This document shows positions 1 through 11,487 of a DNA stretch of 64,000 nt, piece after piece; positions within the stretch are counted from its first letter, which is position 1; every line of letters begins with the position of its first letter. The DNA is from Nectonema munidae. Lineage: Eukaryota; Nematomorpha; Nectonematoida; Nectonematidae. Location: NCBI GenBank assembly GCA_030549495.1, contig JAUIRK010000236.1, positions 1 through 64,000 of the forward strand, in the 5' to 3' direction. Position numbers and translations under genes: made by a program. The notes below the pieces were generated by a model. The model did not search any database. It saw only the letters and a program-made list of their open reading frames with translations, and was not told the origin of the DNA.

Positions 1-207
1 TTTTTTTCTTTCAACTCCAATTCTAATTTTACAATGACTGATAACGTTGCAAGAATATTTTTCTTTTAATTTTATATAATTATTTATACTACACAAATAT
101 TTATATATTGATTCTTTTAATTTACACTGTTTGTGTAACTATTATATCTAAAGTAGAGTATATATAAATATATATATATTTTTTCTCTTGATTTGCCTTT
201 ATCCTGA

Positions 208-983
208 ATGGAGCAGTGCTATACTTCAAATATTTACACTGATATACAAATTTTGATTGATAAAGTAGAAAACCTATCTAAAAAAGAAATAAAAGCTGCT
301 TTAGCGGAAATTTTAAATGATGTAAATAGGAATTCTTGTATAATTGATAAACTTGATACGATGAATAAGAAATTAGATAATCTTACAGATATTAGTAATA
401 AGAATACTAGCTATCTAACTTATGCTAGTGTTGCTGGGAATAAAAATGTAAAAAAATCCACATAAAATTAAAGTTTTCTGATACTATAAATCTAGAAAAA
501 GGTGAAAGTGTATTGAAATATATATTAAATAAATACAATCAAGAATTCACTTTAGTGAAACGCAAATCAATCATGTCAAAAGTTTTTATCAAAGGTATTG
601 AGACTTCATTTACTAAGGAGCAAATTTTATCTTCCATTATGAACAAAAATCCTTTTATTCATGATCTAGTCAGCAAAGGTAAAGTATTTGCGATTGTTTT
701 TGATAAAATAAACAGCAATAATAATCTAAAAATGATTGTTTTCAGACTCGATAAAGAAATAAAATCTTATCTTGAAAAAAATAATAATGAAATTTTTCTT
801 GGTTTTAATTGCTATATTGCTCGTGATTTTTGCTATGTAAAACATTGTTTCAACTGTCATAGATATGGACACACAACTTCCTTGTGTAAAAAAGAAAAAA
901 TGAGTGTCTGTGGTTATTGTGCTGAATTGCTGAATTCAAAAGTGACACAGATAAACATAGGTGTAAACTATGTACTGATATGA
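208..983 (+). pseudogene. LINE ORF1 with zinc knuckle, broken
   Basis: ORF1 of the left LINE arm. It encodes the RNA-binding chaperone-type protein of non-LTR elements. The N-terminal part (208-465) is helical and Lys/Glu-rich. The C-terminal part (513-983) holds a CCHC-type knuckle, CFNCHRYGHTTSLC, followed by a second Cys pair (CGYC). Compared with the right arm this copy lacks roughly 130 bp just after residues VKKS, which separates the two frames. The ATG at 208 follows a 200-bp leader and is conserved in both arms. Confidence 0.8.
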
Positions 984-1071
984 AGAATGTAAATACAGAT
1001 CATAGCGCTTTTTCTCATCTCTGTCCTGAATATATTAAAAATGTTGAAATAATAAAATCTTTAACTCTATC

Positions 1072-3507
1072 ATGTTAAAAATGTCAAACACAGAAAAAGA
1101 TTTTTACGATTTAAGTTTTTTTGATCTTTTTGATTTTCCCTATTTTAAAGATTCATGTTTGTTTGAAAGTTTTTTTCCATCTCAATTTTCTTCATTAAAC
1201 ATGAGTTTGTCTTTGAGAAACTTTACTATAATGAGTTTAAATATCCAGTCTTTAAAAGCTAAATTGAACTGTCTCAAGACTTTTCTGAACTTCTTTCAAA
1301 AGAAAAATCTAGTACTACCAAAAATTATATGTTTACAAGAGACTTGGCTTTCTGATATTTTATTCGGCACTAATGATATGAATAATTATAACTTTGTTTT
1401 TTCTCCCCCTTCATTGAGCTCCCACTCTGGGTTAGGTTTTTTTATTGATAAAACACTTGAGTATGTAAACTATGATTCAGTAAGTAACAGTCGACATTTT
1501 GAAATTTTAACAGTAGCCGTATCTATATCAAAAAATAGAAAACTTTTTATAAATAATGTTTACAGAAAACCTTGCACTAGTAAGTACGAAATAGAGGAGT
1601 TTTTAATTGAGTTTGAAAGCTTTTTAAACACATATAAATATGATCTCAAGCATAGTCTGTTCATGGGAGATTTCAACTTTGATTTACTCAAAGTATCGAC
1701 TAATCAATATGTCAGAAATTTTTTGAATTTGTGGTTTTCCAACAGTTTTAAACCAACTTTTTCTAAGTACACACGTTTTGATAGTAAAACTCTCCTTGAT
1801 AATATTTTTGTGCCAACCAACCTAGACATATATACCGCATACAACCTTTATTATCCAATATCTGATCATATGCCATTATTATTATCATTGCAAATTGATA
1901 ATAATACGGAAAACTGTGTCATTAAAAAACAATTTGATGAAATCAGATTTGTTCAGCTTGCTTCAAATTTCGATTGGTATAATCACTTGCGCATTAGTTT
2001 CGACCACTCTGATTCTTTTTTTCAATCAATGCATGAAAAACTTTCTGAATTCATCGTGACGAGCACAAGGTGTTGCCGTATTGATAGACATATCAATTCA
2101 TATTATAAAGATGCTAAAAAATCTTGGGTTACTAAAAATTTATTAAATATGATCAAACGTAGAAATGACATTTTTTCAAAATTAAAGAAAAGTTTTACCT
2201 CTGATATGAGGAATAAATTTATTTCTTTAAGAAATAAAATCAAGCATATGTCTAAAAAATTAAAAGAAGAATACTACTTCAATTATCTTAATACATCAAA
2301 AAACGTGAAACAGAGTTGGAATAAACTAAATGCCCTTTTGAAACCATGTTCCAATTCTAAAATATCATTACAATTTGATCAGAAAATAATCGATAATAAA
2401 AAGGTGATAGCTGAAATCTTCAATGAGAAATTTGCTGGAGTATCTCATATCCAAAACAGAATCAATGCTGGACATTTTTTTGTACACAATAATAAGTCAA
2501 AATTTTCTTTTGAAAAAGTTTCTATTGAAGACATTTTATTAGCTGTGAGTTCTTGCAAAAATACCAAAACTAAGGATATTTATGGTATTTCCATACATCA
2601 TATCGAATTAATAATAATTAATGTATTAGCTCAATACCTCCTCATAGGCTTCAATGCTTGCATCGAATTTAACACATATCCAAAGTTTTCAAACTAAATA
2701 AAGTTTGCCCAATTTTTAAAAAAGGAGATAGACATGGTATGGACAGTTATCGTCCTATATCTATCATTCCATCATGCTCAAAGATATTGGAAAAAATTCT
2801 TTTCAATCAAATTTATATTTTTTTTCATTCTAATAATTTATTTGATGAAAGACAATTCGGGTTCTGTAGGCTACATGATACACAGTCACTCCTTGCGTTG
2901 TTCATCAATGATATAATTGACAACCTTTCTTCAGGTCGAGCAGTTCTTACTGCTTTTGTGGATCTCACTAAAGCGTTTGATTTGATTTCCCACGATATTT
3001 TTCTAGAAAAAATTAAATTATATGGATTCGATGGTAAAGCTGTTTCCTTTATCAAGTCATATTTCAACTTGAGAGAACAGCAAGTTTCAAGTGAAGATGT
3101 TTTGTCTGAAAAAAGGCTTGTTAATAGTGGAGTGCCCCAAGGTTCCATACTTGGGCCTCTCTTGTTCTTAATTTTCATTAATGACCTTCACTACAACAAT
3201 TGCAAAATAAAATACTTTACTTTTGCAGATGACATCACAATTAATATAGCTTTTTCTCCTTCTGATGAATCAGTTTCTGACAACTTTTTTAATAATGAAA
3301 TTCACAGTCTTTTTGATTGGTGTGATAAGAATGGGATGGTTATTAACATCAAAAAGTCAAAAATAATGTTGTTTTGCAACCCACCTCATTTGAAGATTAA
3401 CTTTGATAGGCTTGTTTTCGAAGTTGTTGAAAGTTACCAACTACTAGGTATTGTAATAGATAATAAGCTGAAATGGAATAAACATCTTAATTTTCTTAAT
3501 TCAATGA
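1072..3507 (+). pseudogene. LINE ORF2 endonuclease-reverse transcriptase, broken
   Basis: ORF2 of the left arm. The endonuclease spans roughly 1240-1900, with MSLNIQSL, the catalytic-type CLQETWL, a GDFNFDLL motif and a terminal SDHMPLLL. The reverse transcriptase follows, with YRPISIIP, the motif A segment FVDLTKAFD, GVPQGSILGP (motif B) and FADDITI (motif C). A one-base loss near 2684 (CCAAAG where the frame needs CCAAAAG) ends the first frame at 2697, and the RT resumes from about 2739 in another frame. The same lesion is in the right arm. The end is cut off at the palindrome centre. Confidence 0.85.
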
Positions 3508-4017
3508 TTGATATAGTTTAGATTTATTGTAGTAAGGTACAATAGTTAAATTTTTGTTACGCAAATCATAGTCATAATTATTACAAGCAAAATCCAGAGT
3601 TTCATCAAAGATTTTAGGTAGTATTTTGTTCAAAAGTTTAAATAGAAAAATAGATAACTTGTAATTATAGAGGTCATGAACTTTAAGTATTTTACTTTCG
3701 GAAAACAAATTACTTGTATGATATAAGTAATGAACTCCGAACATATTCCTTAAGACTTTTTTCTGAGTTTTAAGAAGTAGTGATAAATTTGAGTGCCCCC
3801 AGATAATTTACATTTCAAACTAAATAAAGTTTGCCCAATTTTTAAAAAAGGAGATAGACATGGTATGGACAGTTATCGTCCTATATCTATCATTCCATAA
3901 ATATAATCTATAATTAATATAGGGAGATACGAAAGAATTATAAATGAGTTTTTTGACACGTAAAGGTAAAGAATTTTTTAATCTTTTGAAAATTCCAGCA
4001 ACTCTAGAAATTTTATT
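3508..4017 (-). mobile_element. Rearranged palindrome centre (LINE RT C-terminal part)
   Basis: The asymmetric centre between the two LINE arms. On the minus strand it encodes the part of the reverse transcriptase beyond the left arm's end: SFVSPYINY near 3940-3900, then WGHSNLSLLLKTQ and LFSESKILKVHDLYNYKL (3780-3500), matching the C-terminal layout of the LINE at 57.1-57.8 kb. It ends at the joint with the left arm at about 3507. An 86-bp piece in the opposite orientation interrupts it at 3813-3898. Confidence 0.8.
3813..3898 (+). repeat. 86-bp templated insertion of LINE sequence
   Basis: This stretch matches 2687-2772 of the left arm in direct orientation, and 4817-4732 of the right arm in inverted orientation, without visible mismatch. 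It sits between residues YINYRLYLW and WGHSNL of the minus-strand LINE frame, so it is an extra piece. Copying of nearby sequence during break repair is the simplest explanation; an assembly error is the alternative. Confidence 0.8.
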
Positions 4018-6370
4018 ATTAAGAAAATTAAGATGTTTATTCCATTTCAGCTTATTATCTATTACAATACCTAGTAGTTGGTAACTTTCAACAACTTCGA
4101 AAACAAGCCTATCAAAGTTAATCTTCAAATGAGGTGGGTTGCAAAACAACATTATTTTTGACTTTTTGATGTTAATAACCATCCCATTCTTATCACACCA
4201 ATCAAAAAGACTGTGAATTTCATTATTAAAAAAGTTGTCAGAAACTGATTCATCAGAAGGAGAAAAAGCTATATTAATTGTGATGTCATCTGCAAAAGTA
4301 AAGTATTTTATTTTGCAATTGTTGTAGTGAAGGTCATTAATGAAAATTAAGAACAAGAGAGGCCCAAGTATGGAACCTTGGGGCACTCCACTATTAACAA
4401 GCCTTTTTTCAGACAAAACATCTTCACTTGAAACTTGCTGTTCTCTCAAGTTGGAATATGACTTGATAAAGGAAACAGCTTTACCATCGAATCCATATAA
4501 TTTAATTTTTTCTAGAAAAATATCGTGGGAAATCAAATCAAACGCTTTAGTGAGATCCACAAAAGCAGTAAGAACTGCTCGACCTGAAGAAAGGTTGTCA
4601 ATTATATCATTGATGAACAACGCAAGGAGTGACTGTGTATCATGTAGCCTACAGAACCCGAATTGTCTTTCATCAAATAAATTATTAGAATGAAAAAAAA
4701 TATAAATTTGATTGAAAAGAATTTTTTCCAATATCTTTGAGCATGATGGAATGATAGATATAGGACGATAACTGTCCATACCATGTCTATCTCCTTTTTT
4801 AAAAATTGGGCAAACTTTATTTAGTTTGAAAACTTTGGATATGTGTTAAATTCGATGCAAGCATTGAAGCCTATGAGGAGGTATTGAGCTAATACATTAA
4901 TTATTATTAATTCGATATGATGTATGGAAATACCATAAATATTCTTAGTTTTGGTATTTTTGCAAGAACTCACAGCTAAAAAAATGTCTTCAATGGAAAC
5001 TTTTTCAAAAGAAAATTTTGACTTATTATTGTGTACAAAAAAATGTCCAGCATTGATTCTGTTTTGGATATGAGATACTCCAGCAAATTTCTCATTGAAG
5101 ATTTCAGCTATCACCTTTTTATTATCGATTATTTTCTGATCAAATTGTAATGATATTTTAGAATTGGAACATGGTTTCAAAAGGGCATTTAGTTTATTCC
5201 AACTCTGTTTCACGTTTTTTGATGTATTAAGATAATTGAAGTAGTATTCTTCTTTTAATTTTTTAGACATATGCTTGATTTTATTTCTTAAAGAAATAAA
5301 TTTATTCCTCATATCAGAGGTAAAACTTTTCTTTAATTTTGAAAAAATGTCATTTCTACGTTTGATCATATTTAATAAATTTTTAGTATGAATTCAGAAA
5401 GTTTTTCATGCATTGATTGAAAAAAAGAATCAGGGTGGTCGAAACTAATGCGCAAGTGATTATACCAATCGAAATTTGAAGCAAGCTGAACAAATCTGAT
5501 TTCATCAAATTGTTTTTTAATGACACAGTTTTCCGTATTATTATCAATTTGCAATGATAATAATAATGGCATATGATCAGATATTGGATAATAAAGGTTG
5601 TATGCGGTATATATGTCTAGGTTGGTTGGCACAAAAATATTATCAAGGAGAGTTTTACTATCAAAACGTGTGTACTTAGAAAAAGTTGGTTTAAAACTGT
5701 TGGAAAACCACAAATTCAAAAAATTTCTGACATATTGATTAGTCGATACTTTGAGTAAATCAAAGTTGAAATCTCCCATGAACAGACTATGCTTGAGATC
5801 ATATTTATATGTGTTTAAAAAGCTTTCAAACTCAATTAAAAACTCCTCTATTTCGTACTTACTAGTGCAAGGTTTTCTGTAAACATTATTTATAAAAAGT
5901 TTTCTATTTTTTGATATAGATACGGCTACTGTTAAAATTTCAAAATGTCGACTGTTACTTACTGAATCATAGTTTACATACTCAAGTGTTTTATCAATAA
6001 AAAAACCTAACCCAGAGTGGGAGCTCAATGAAGGGGGAGAAAAAACAAAGTTATAATTATTCATATCATTAGTGCCGAATAAAATATCAGAAAGCCAAGT
6101 CTCTTGTAAACATATAATTTTTGGTAGTACTAGATTTTTCTTTTGAAAGAAGTTCAGAAAAGTCTTGAGACAGTTCAATTTAGCTTTTAAAGACTGGATA
6201 TTTAAACTCATTATAGTAAAGTTTCTCAAAGACAAACTCATGTTTAATGAAGAAAATTGAGATGGAAAAAAACTTTCAAACAAACATGAATCTTTAAAAT
6301 AGGGAAAATCAAAAAGATCAAAAAAATTTAAATCGCAAAAATCTTTTTCTGTGTTTGACATTTTTAACAT
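4018..6370 (-). pseudogene. LINE ORF2, right arm
   Basis: ORF2 of the right arm. The endonuclease frame runs 6370-5372 and ends early (EFILKIY) because about 70 bp present in the left arm is missing. The linker runs 5369-4821 and ends at the shared one-base frameshift. The reverse transcriptase runs 4779-4018 and on into the centre, with FVDLTKAFD, GVPQGSILGP and FADDITI all present. It is inactive as read. Confidence 0.85.
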
Positions 6371-6458
6371 GATAGAGTTAAAGATTTTATTATTTCAACA
6401 TTTTTAATATATTCAGGACAGAGATGAGAAAAAGCGCTATGATCTGTATTTACATTCT

Positions 6459-7372
6459 TCATATCAGTACATAGTTTACACCTATGTTTATCTGTGTCAC
6501 TTTTGAATTCAGCAATTCAGCACAATAACGACAGACACTCATTTTTTCTTTTTTACACAAGGAAGTTGTGTGTCCATATCTATGACAGTTGAAACAATGT
6601 TTTACATAGCAAAAATCACGAGCAATATAGCAATTAAAACCAAGAAAAATTTCATTATTATTTTTTTCAAGATAAGATTTTATTTCTTTATCGAGTTTGA
6701 AAACAATCATTTTTAGATTATTATTGCTGTTTATTTTATCAAAAACAATCGCAAATACTTTACCTTTGCTGACTAGATCATGAATAAAAGGATTTTTGTT
6801 CATAATGGAAGATAAAATTTGCTCCTTAGTAAATGAAGTCTCAATACCTTTGATAAAAACTTTTGACATGATTGATTTGCGTTTCACTAAAGTGAATTCT
6901 TGATTGTATTTATTTAATATAGATTTCAATTCACTTTCACCTTTTTCTAGATTTATAGTATCAGGAAACTTTAATTTTATGTGGTCCTTTTGGAAACTAA
7001 GCTTAGAAATTTTAGTCTCACTAAAATTATCTGATTTATCTTTAAATTCATTATAGACAGTTTACTAATTGTATTAGGTACATTTTCTTTAATTATATAA
7101 GAATTTTCGGGAGTTTTAATCGATTTTTTTACATTTTTATTCCCAGCAACACTAGCATAAGTTAGATAGTTAGTATTCTTATTACTAATATCTGTAAGAT
7201 TATCTAATTTCTTATTCATCGTATCAAGTTTATCAATTATACAAAAATTCCTATTTACATCATTTAAAATTTCCGCTAAAGCAGCTTTTATTTCTTTTTT
7301 AGATAGGTTTTCTACTTTATCAATCAAAATTTGTATATCAGTGTAAATATTTGAAGTATAGCACTGCTCCAT
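6459..7372 (-). pseudogene. LINE ORF1, right arm
   Basis: ORF1 of the right arm, in two frames (7372-6977 and 6929-6459). The N-terminal frame is longer than in the left arm (131 codons) because the left-arm deletion is absent here. The CCHC knuckle CFNCHRYGHTTSLC is intact, but the second Cys pair reads CRYC instead of CGYC. The frame changes near 6950, so this copy is also not a complete ORF1. Confidence 0.75.
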
Positions 7373-7581
7373 TCAGGATAAAGGCAAATCAAGAGAAAAA
7401 ATATATATATATTTATATATACTCTACTTTAGATATAATAGTTACACAAGCAGTGTAAATTAAAAGAATCAATATATAAATATTTGTGTAGTATAAATAA
7501 TTATATAAAATTAAAAGAAAAATATTCTTGCAACGTAATCAGTCATTGTAAAATTAGAATTGGAGTTGAAAGAAAAAAAAA

Positions 7582-7731
7582 TCGCTCGCTACATCTTTGA
7601 TACCATTTTAATCGTAGTTGAATCACCGTTTCACCCAAAAAACTGTCAATAAAAAATTAACATTTTTCAACTTTGATATTATCTGTAGTTAACCTAATAC
7701 CATAGGGTCTAGATTAGATCACAGAAATTAG
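7582..7731 (+). repeat. 150-bp repeat unit, copy 1
   Basis: First copy of a 150-bp unit, nearly identical to 8428-8578 and, inverted, to 22541-22690. A diverged relative lies at about 35765-35935. It directly abuts the 5' end of the right LINE arm. Confidence 0.8.
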
Positions 7732-7732
7732 A

Positions 7733-7900
7733 AGTAAAATGCCTTTGTTCAAATAAAATTTTTTGGAAGATAAATTTTAAGACCACTATGTTCATCAACT
7801 GATCTTCAACTACCAACTAGTTGTGTACTTGCAGTCAAAAATTTATCCCCAAAAAATTTATTTGAATAAAGACATTTTACTTCTGAATTTACTTTTTATA
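7733..7900. repeat. Hairpin MITE-like element
   Basis: The ends are inverted repeats of about 35 bp (AGAAGTAAAATGCCTTTG on the left, its diverged complement near 7865-7900). A fuller copy is at about 23440-23628, where both ends extend to AGTAAATTCAGAAGTAAAATG. A folded non-autonomous DNA element is likely. Confidence 0.6.
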
Positions 7901-8427
7901 ATTTCAACATCTTTTTCAATGACTTAGCGACATTTCATTTATATATTCCTGATTTTAGATGGCGTTAAAATTTTTTATATATTTAAAAGTTTCAAATATT
8001 TTAAACTATTTTTTCCAAATTTAAAATTTTATTAGTTTTCTGATTTATTTATTTTTGAAAATTTGATTTTTTAAAATATATCTTTTTCAATTTTTGATAT
8101 GTAAGTAAAAATAGAAATAAGAAATTTTTAAATAAAAAAATGCACCTAAAATAATAAAAGTTTGTTCAAGAAACAAGGATGATGATGAAACTTGCATATA
8201 TACCTGTTAGACTTCTGACATAGTGATTGTTCTACATTTCTGAATCTTTTTCTTTAATAGCGCATACCTTTTATTTTCTTTCATCAATTGAATCTTTGAA
8301 GGTGTTTTGTGCAAATTTAATTATAATAATAATTGTTTCGTTCTATCAAATTTTTTATGTTGATATTTTTTAAGATCGCTAAAAAGTTAAATGCTTTAAT
8401 ATTATCATATGGCGTTTTGTTTCATAA

Positions 8428-8578
8428 AATCGCTCGCTACATCTTTGATACGATTTTAATCGTAGTTGAATCACCGTTTCACCCAAAAAACTGTCAATCA
8501 AAAATTAACATTTTTCAACTTTGATATTATCTGTAGTTAACCTAATAACATAGGGTCTAGATTAGATCACAGAAATTC
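8428..8578 (+). repeat. 150-bp repeat unit, copy 2
   Basis: Second direct copy of the 150-bp unit, differing from copy 1 by a few bases. Confidence 0.8.
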
Positions 8579-8995
8579 CTAGAATCGTATTCAGAAGTAT
8601 AATCATTTCTAAAAAACCAAAATCAGACATAGAGAACCCCAAAAATGGGATTCTCTCGGTAATCGTACCGATGGAAGCTTCGCTGTTATCGACCACAGGG
8701 AGAGGATTTTCACTGCTATAACTCTAGTAAAGCTGTCATTTAGTGTTTTACAGATTTTTTTTTGCATCCGGCAGATGATGATCCACCATGCCACTGGAAT
8801 CGAAAGCAATCAATCTTTCCACAACTAGCTAAACTCGCTTGTAAATATCTACACATATGTTTTTTACTAATTAGAATCGTACTTTGAGAATCAGAGTCAA
8901 AATCTAAAAATATTCTGAGAATCAATTCAGAATCGGACCTAACCAGGCATCAAGAATATGTTTTAAGCTGATTATAAGATTTTCGTTACTGCATA

Positions 8996-9659
8996 TAGAC
9001 AGCAAAATGATGCAATGAAATTGACGTTTTTGATTTTTTATAAACAGATGTAAACTTTTTCTTTCCATATCATTATCATTAAAATGGTTCTAGGAGAAAA
9101 GTGTGCATCTGAGAAAAAAAAGAAACTTCTTCGTTTACCATTAAAATGAGATGACAATGAAAAAAAGATTTTATATGAATGAAGTGCAGCAAAGTTTTAT
9201 GCAAAGAATTGCATAGTGAAATAAATCAATTACAACTAAGTTATTCTCGGAACCGGGAATACTTTTTGATTCCGAGACGGTTCCCAAATTTTCAGAACCG
9301 GGAGCAAACCCTAGTATAGAGTGCTTGCTACACAATAAAATCAAAATGTATACGTTTTTAACTGACCGTTTTATAAATCTATTTAGTATTTAATTGTCAA
9401 TATCGGAAATTTAAGTGTGAAACTAGCGAAAATTAGAGGGTTTTTTTTAAAAAAAATCCAACAAATTTTTTCCATATGTCAAACAACAATTTATTTTCAA
9501 ACTTTTGAAATAGAGTATTTTTGTGATATGCTAAAAGAGGGAGGCATCATAAAAGAGGGAACTTCATGAATTCACTAAAATCTTAAGGGATTTCCTGAAT
9601 TCACTCGTCTGTCATTTCAGGTGTTTAGCTCATGAAAAACTAGTGAGTTCATGAAATTC
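8996..9659. other. No gene; transposon-end-like sequence
   Basis: AT-rich sequence without a convincing frame. A patch at 9245-9315 repeats the words GAACCGGGA and TTCCGAGAC and ends in GGAGCAAACCCTAG, which resembles the end of a non-autonomous DNA transposon. No matching second end was found. Confidence 0.4.
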
Positions 9660-9673
9660 TTAAGTTATTCCAC
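9660..9673. repeat. Left target-site duplication of RTE LINE
   Basis: TTAAGTTATTCCAC, repeated exactly at 11474-11487 on the far side of the LINE. Confidence 0.85.
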
Positions 9674-11473
9674 TTCTTCTTCTTCTTCTTCATCATCTTA
9701 TCCCCTAAATGGGGGTCGATGGCTTGATCCTGTTTCTCCATAGGTTTCTGTCCTTCGCATCGCTTTCTTTCAATGCAAATTTTTCCATGGACCTTTTCAA
9801 ATCATCCCTCCATCTCAATCTTGGCCTTCCTCTTTTTCTCTTTCCTTGTACAGGCGCATCGTACGCTATCTTTATTTTTTCATCGCTTTTTCTTCTTAGC
9901 ACGTGTCCATACCATTTCATCTTGTTTCTTTCCATTACATCTACAACACTCGTCGTCACTTTTGTTCTATGCCTCACTTCTTCATTTCTAATCCTATCTT
10001 TTCTCGTAACGTTCAGCATCATTCTCAGCATTTTCATTTCCGACACTTCTAGCTTTTTCTTTTCATTATTTCTCAGACACCAACATTCTGATCCGTAAGT
10101 CATGACGGGTCTAACTATTGATGTATATACCTTGGCCTTTAAATTCATGGCTAGTCTTCTACCGTTTAGAACAGGTTTAACCTCTTTCCATTTTGCCCAA
10201 CTGGCATTCAATCTCGACTGAACGTCTTTACAACATCCTCCTTCCATCTCAATAACTGATCCTAAATACTTGAACGCTTTAACTTGATTTAACTCAATTC
10301 CATGCACGTCTTTTATCCTTATCTCAGTCTTGTCATTTCTACTAACCTTCATCACTTCGGTTTTGCCTGCATTCAACTTTAGGCCTTTTTCCTCGAGACT
10401 TTTTTGCCATATACTTAGTCTTTCCTGTAATTCTTTTTCACTATCTGCCATAATTATTAAGTCATCGGCAAACAAAAGTTCATTTACTCCTTCTTTTCTT
10501 ATATTTTTGGAGATTTCATCAATAACAACTGCAAAAAGAAAAGGGCTCAATGCAGAACCTTGGTGTAACCCTACTTTTATGTCGAATTCCTGTGAGTATC
10601 CGTTCATTGTTCTGATGGAAGTTTTAGAGTTTCTATAGGTTTCCTTAACTAGTCTCACTAACTTTTCACTTACACCTTTTTCTCTTAGACTCCAGTACAC
10701 AACATCCCTTGGAACCCTATCATACGCTTTCTCTAGGTCTACAAAACCGCAGAATAAAGGCTGATTTCCTTCAAGTCTCTTTTCCATCACCTGTCTAACT
10801 ATAAATATAGGATCTACTGTACTCTTTCCTCTCATAAATCCAAACTGGTTATCATTTATGTTAACTTGATTTCTTAAACGTTCAGCCAAAATTTTTTCCA
10901 GAAGTTTTAATCCGTGTTCTATTAGTTTTATGCCCCGGTAATTTTCGCAGTTTAACACATCTTTTTTATTTTTGTAAATTGGAACAATAAGACTTTTAGT
11001 CCATTCTTCTGGCATTTTTTCTTCTTTCCAAATCTGTTCCAATAATCTACTCATCATCTTCCAGCATTCTCTTCCTCCAGCTTTTATCATTTCTACACTT
11101 ACTTCACTCGATCCTGTTGCTTTATTTATTTTCATTTTATTTATTGCTTCATATAATTCCTTTTCCTCCAAACCTAGCTCGGGACCTTCAATTTTTGTAC
11201 CTGCAACGATGCAATTATGCTCGTTTTCAACGTTTAACAGATCTTCAAAATATTCTTTCCATCTCTCCTCTATTTCTCTTTCTTTAAAAAGAATTTTTCC
11301 TTCTTTGTCCCTTATAATGTCGATATTTCCACATTCCTTGATATCTCTTTGCTTAGCCTTTGCAAGTTTAAAAATTTGCTTATCACCATTCTTACTATCA
11401 AGTGCCTCGTACATTTTGTCTGTTTCCCTTGCTTTTGATACCGCAATGATTTTTTTAGCTTCTTTTTTTTGAG
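9674..11473 (-). mobile_element. RTE-type LINE, 5'-truncated
   Basis: Minus-strand insertion bounded by a 14-bp target-site duplication. The 3' end (left) is a short trinucleotide tail, GAAGAAGAAG on the minus strand, next to a TGATGA stretch; such microsatellite tails are usual for RTE elements. The 5' end is truncated upstream of the RT domain, as is common after target-primed reverse transcription. The endonuclease and everything before it are missing. Confidence 0.9.
9705..11414 (-). CDS. RTE-type LINE reverse transcriptase (uninterrupted fragment)
   Basis: A 569-codon open frame from the first ATG; the same frame stays open back to the truncation point at about 11470. It contains the linker FKEREIEERWKEYFEDLLN, then RT motifs YRGIKL, FVDLEKAYDRVPR (catalytic Asp), GLHQGSALSPFLF and FADDLIIMAD, then the RTE C-terminal pattern MKWYGHVLRRKSDEK and GKRKRGRPRLRWRDD. 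The frame has no stop, so the insertion is fairly young. It lacks the endonuclease and a promoter and is not expected to be autonomous. Confidence 0.9.
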   Translation of the reverse strand: MYEALDSKNGDKQIFKLAKAKQRDIKECGNIDIIRDKEGKILFKEREIEERWKEYFEDLLNVENEHNCIVAGTKIEGPELGLEEKELYEAINKMKINKATGSSEVSVEMIKAGGRECWKMMSRLLEQIWKEEKMPEEWTKSLIVPIYKNKKDVLNCENYRGIKLIEHGLKLLEKILAERLRNQVNINDNQFGFMRGKSTVDPIFIVRQVMEKRLEGNQPLFCGFVDLEKAYDRVPRDVVYWSLREKGVSEKLVRLVKETYRNSKTSIRTMNGYSQEFDIKVGLHQGSALSPFLFAVVIDEISKNIRKEGVNELLFADDLIIMADSEKELQERLSIWQKSLEEKGLKLNAGKTEVMKVSRNDKTEIRIKDVHGIELNQVKAFKYLGSVIEMEGGCCKDVQSRLNASWAKWKEVKPVLNGRRLAMNLKAKVYTSIVRPVMTYGSECWCLRNNEKKKLEVSEMKMLRMMLNVTRKDRIRNEEVRHRTKVTTSVVDVMERNKMKWYGHVLRRKSDEKIKIAYDAPVQGKRKRGRPRLRWRDDLKRSMEKFALKESDAKDRNLWRNRIKPSTPI

Positions 11474-11487
11474 TTAAGTTATTCCAC
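11474..11487. repeat. Right target-site duplication of RTE LINE
   Basis: Exact repeat of 9660-9673. Confidence 0.85.

Larger units (their letters stand above)
1..3507 (+). mobile_element. CR1/Jockey-like LINE, left arm of palindrome
   Basis: This is a non-LTR retrotransposon copy reading left to right. The window opens at or next to its 5' end, because the opposite arm reaches the same terminal sequence at about 7581. It has a 5' leader of about 200 bp, an ORF1 with a zinc knuckle, then an ORF2 with an AP-type endonuclease and a reverse transcriptase. It stops inside the reverse transcriptase, after residues HLNFLN, where it meets inverted sequence of the same family. No 3' UTR or tail is present. 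Clade assignment (CR1/Jockey group) rests on domain order and on the relative at 57.1-57.8 kb that ends in a Cys-rich C-terminus; it is an inference. Confidence 0.9.
4018..7581 (-). mobile_element. CR1/Jockey-like LINE, right arm of palindrome
   Basis: A minus-strand copy of the LINE at 1-3507, nearly identical to it, reading from about 7581 to 4018 and continuing into the centre. Its 5' end (TTTCTTTCAACTCCAATTC on the minus strand) abuts an unrelated repeat at 7582. It keeps about 130 bp of ORF1 that the left arm lacks, and lacks about 70 bp between endonuclease and RT (near 5390) that the left arm keeps. Both arms share the ORF2 frameshift, so they descend from one already defective copy. 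Confidence 0.9.
7582..8995 (+). repeat. Composite repeat, copy A
   Basis: A composite repeat whose parts recur in inverted orientation at 22022-23630. It begins with a ~150-bp unit (7582-7731, AATCGCTCGCTACATC...CACAGAAATT), continues with a hairpin-like stretch (7733-7900) and AT-rich sequence, repeats the 150-bp unit (8428-8578), and ends with a segment rich in GATTCT-like words (8581-8995). Short frames inside it look accidental. It is probably a non-autonomous transposon cluster; no transposase is visible. Confidence 0.75.

Noticed and set aside
9709-10098. Long plus-strand frames over the RTE LINE
   Set aside because: They are shadows of the minus-strand reverse transcriptase and have no family motif.
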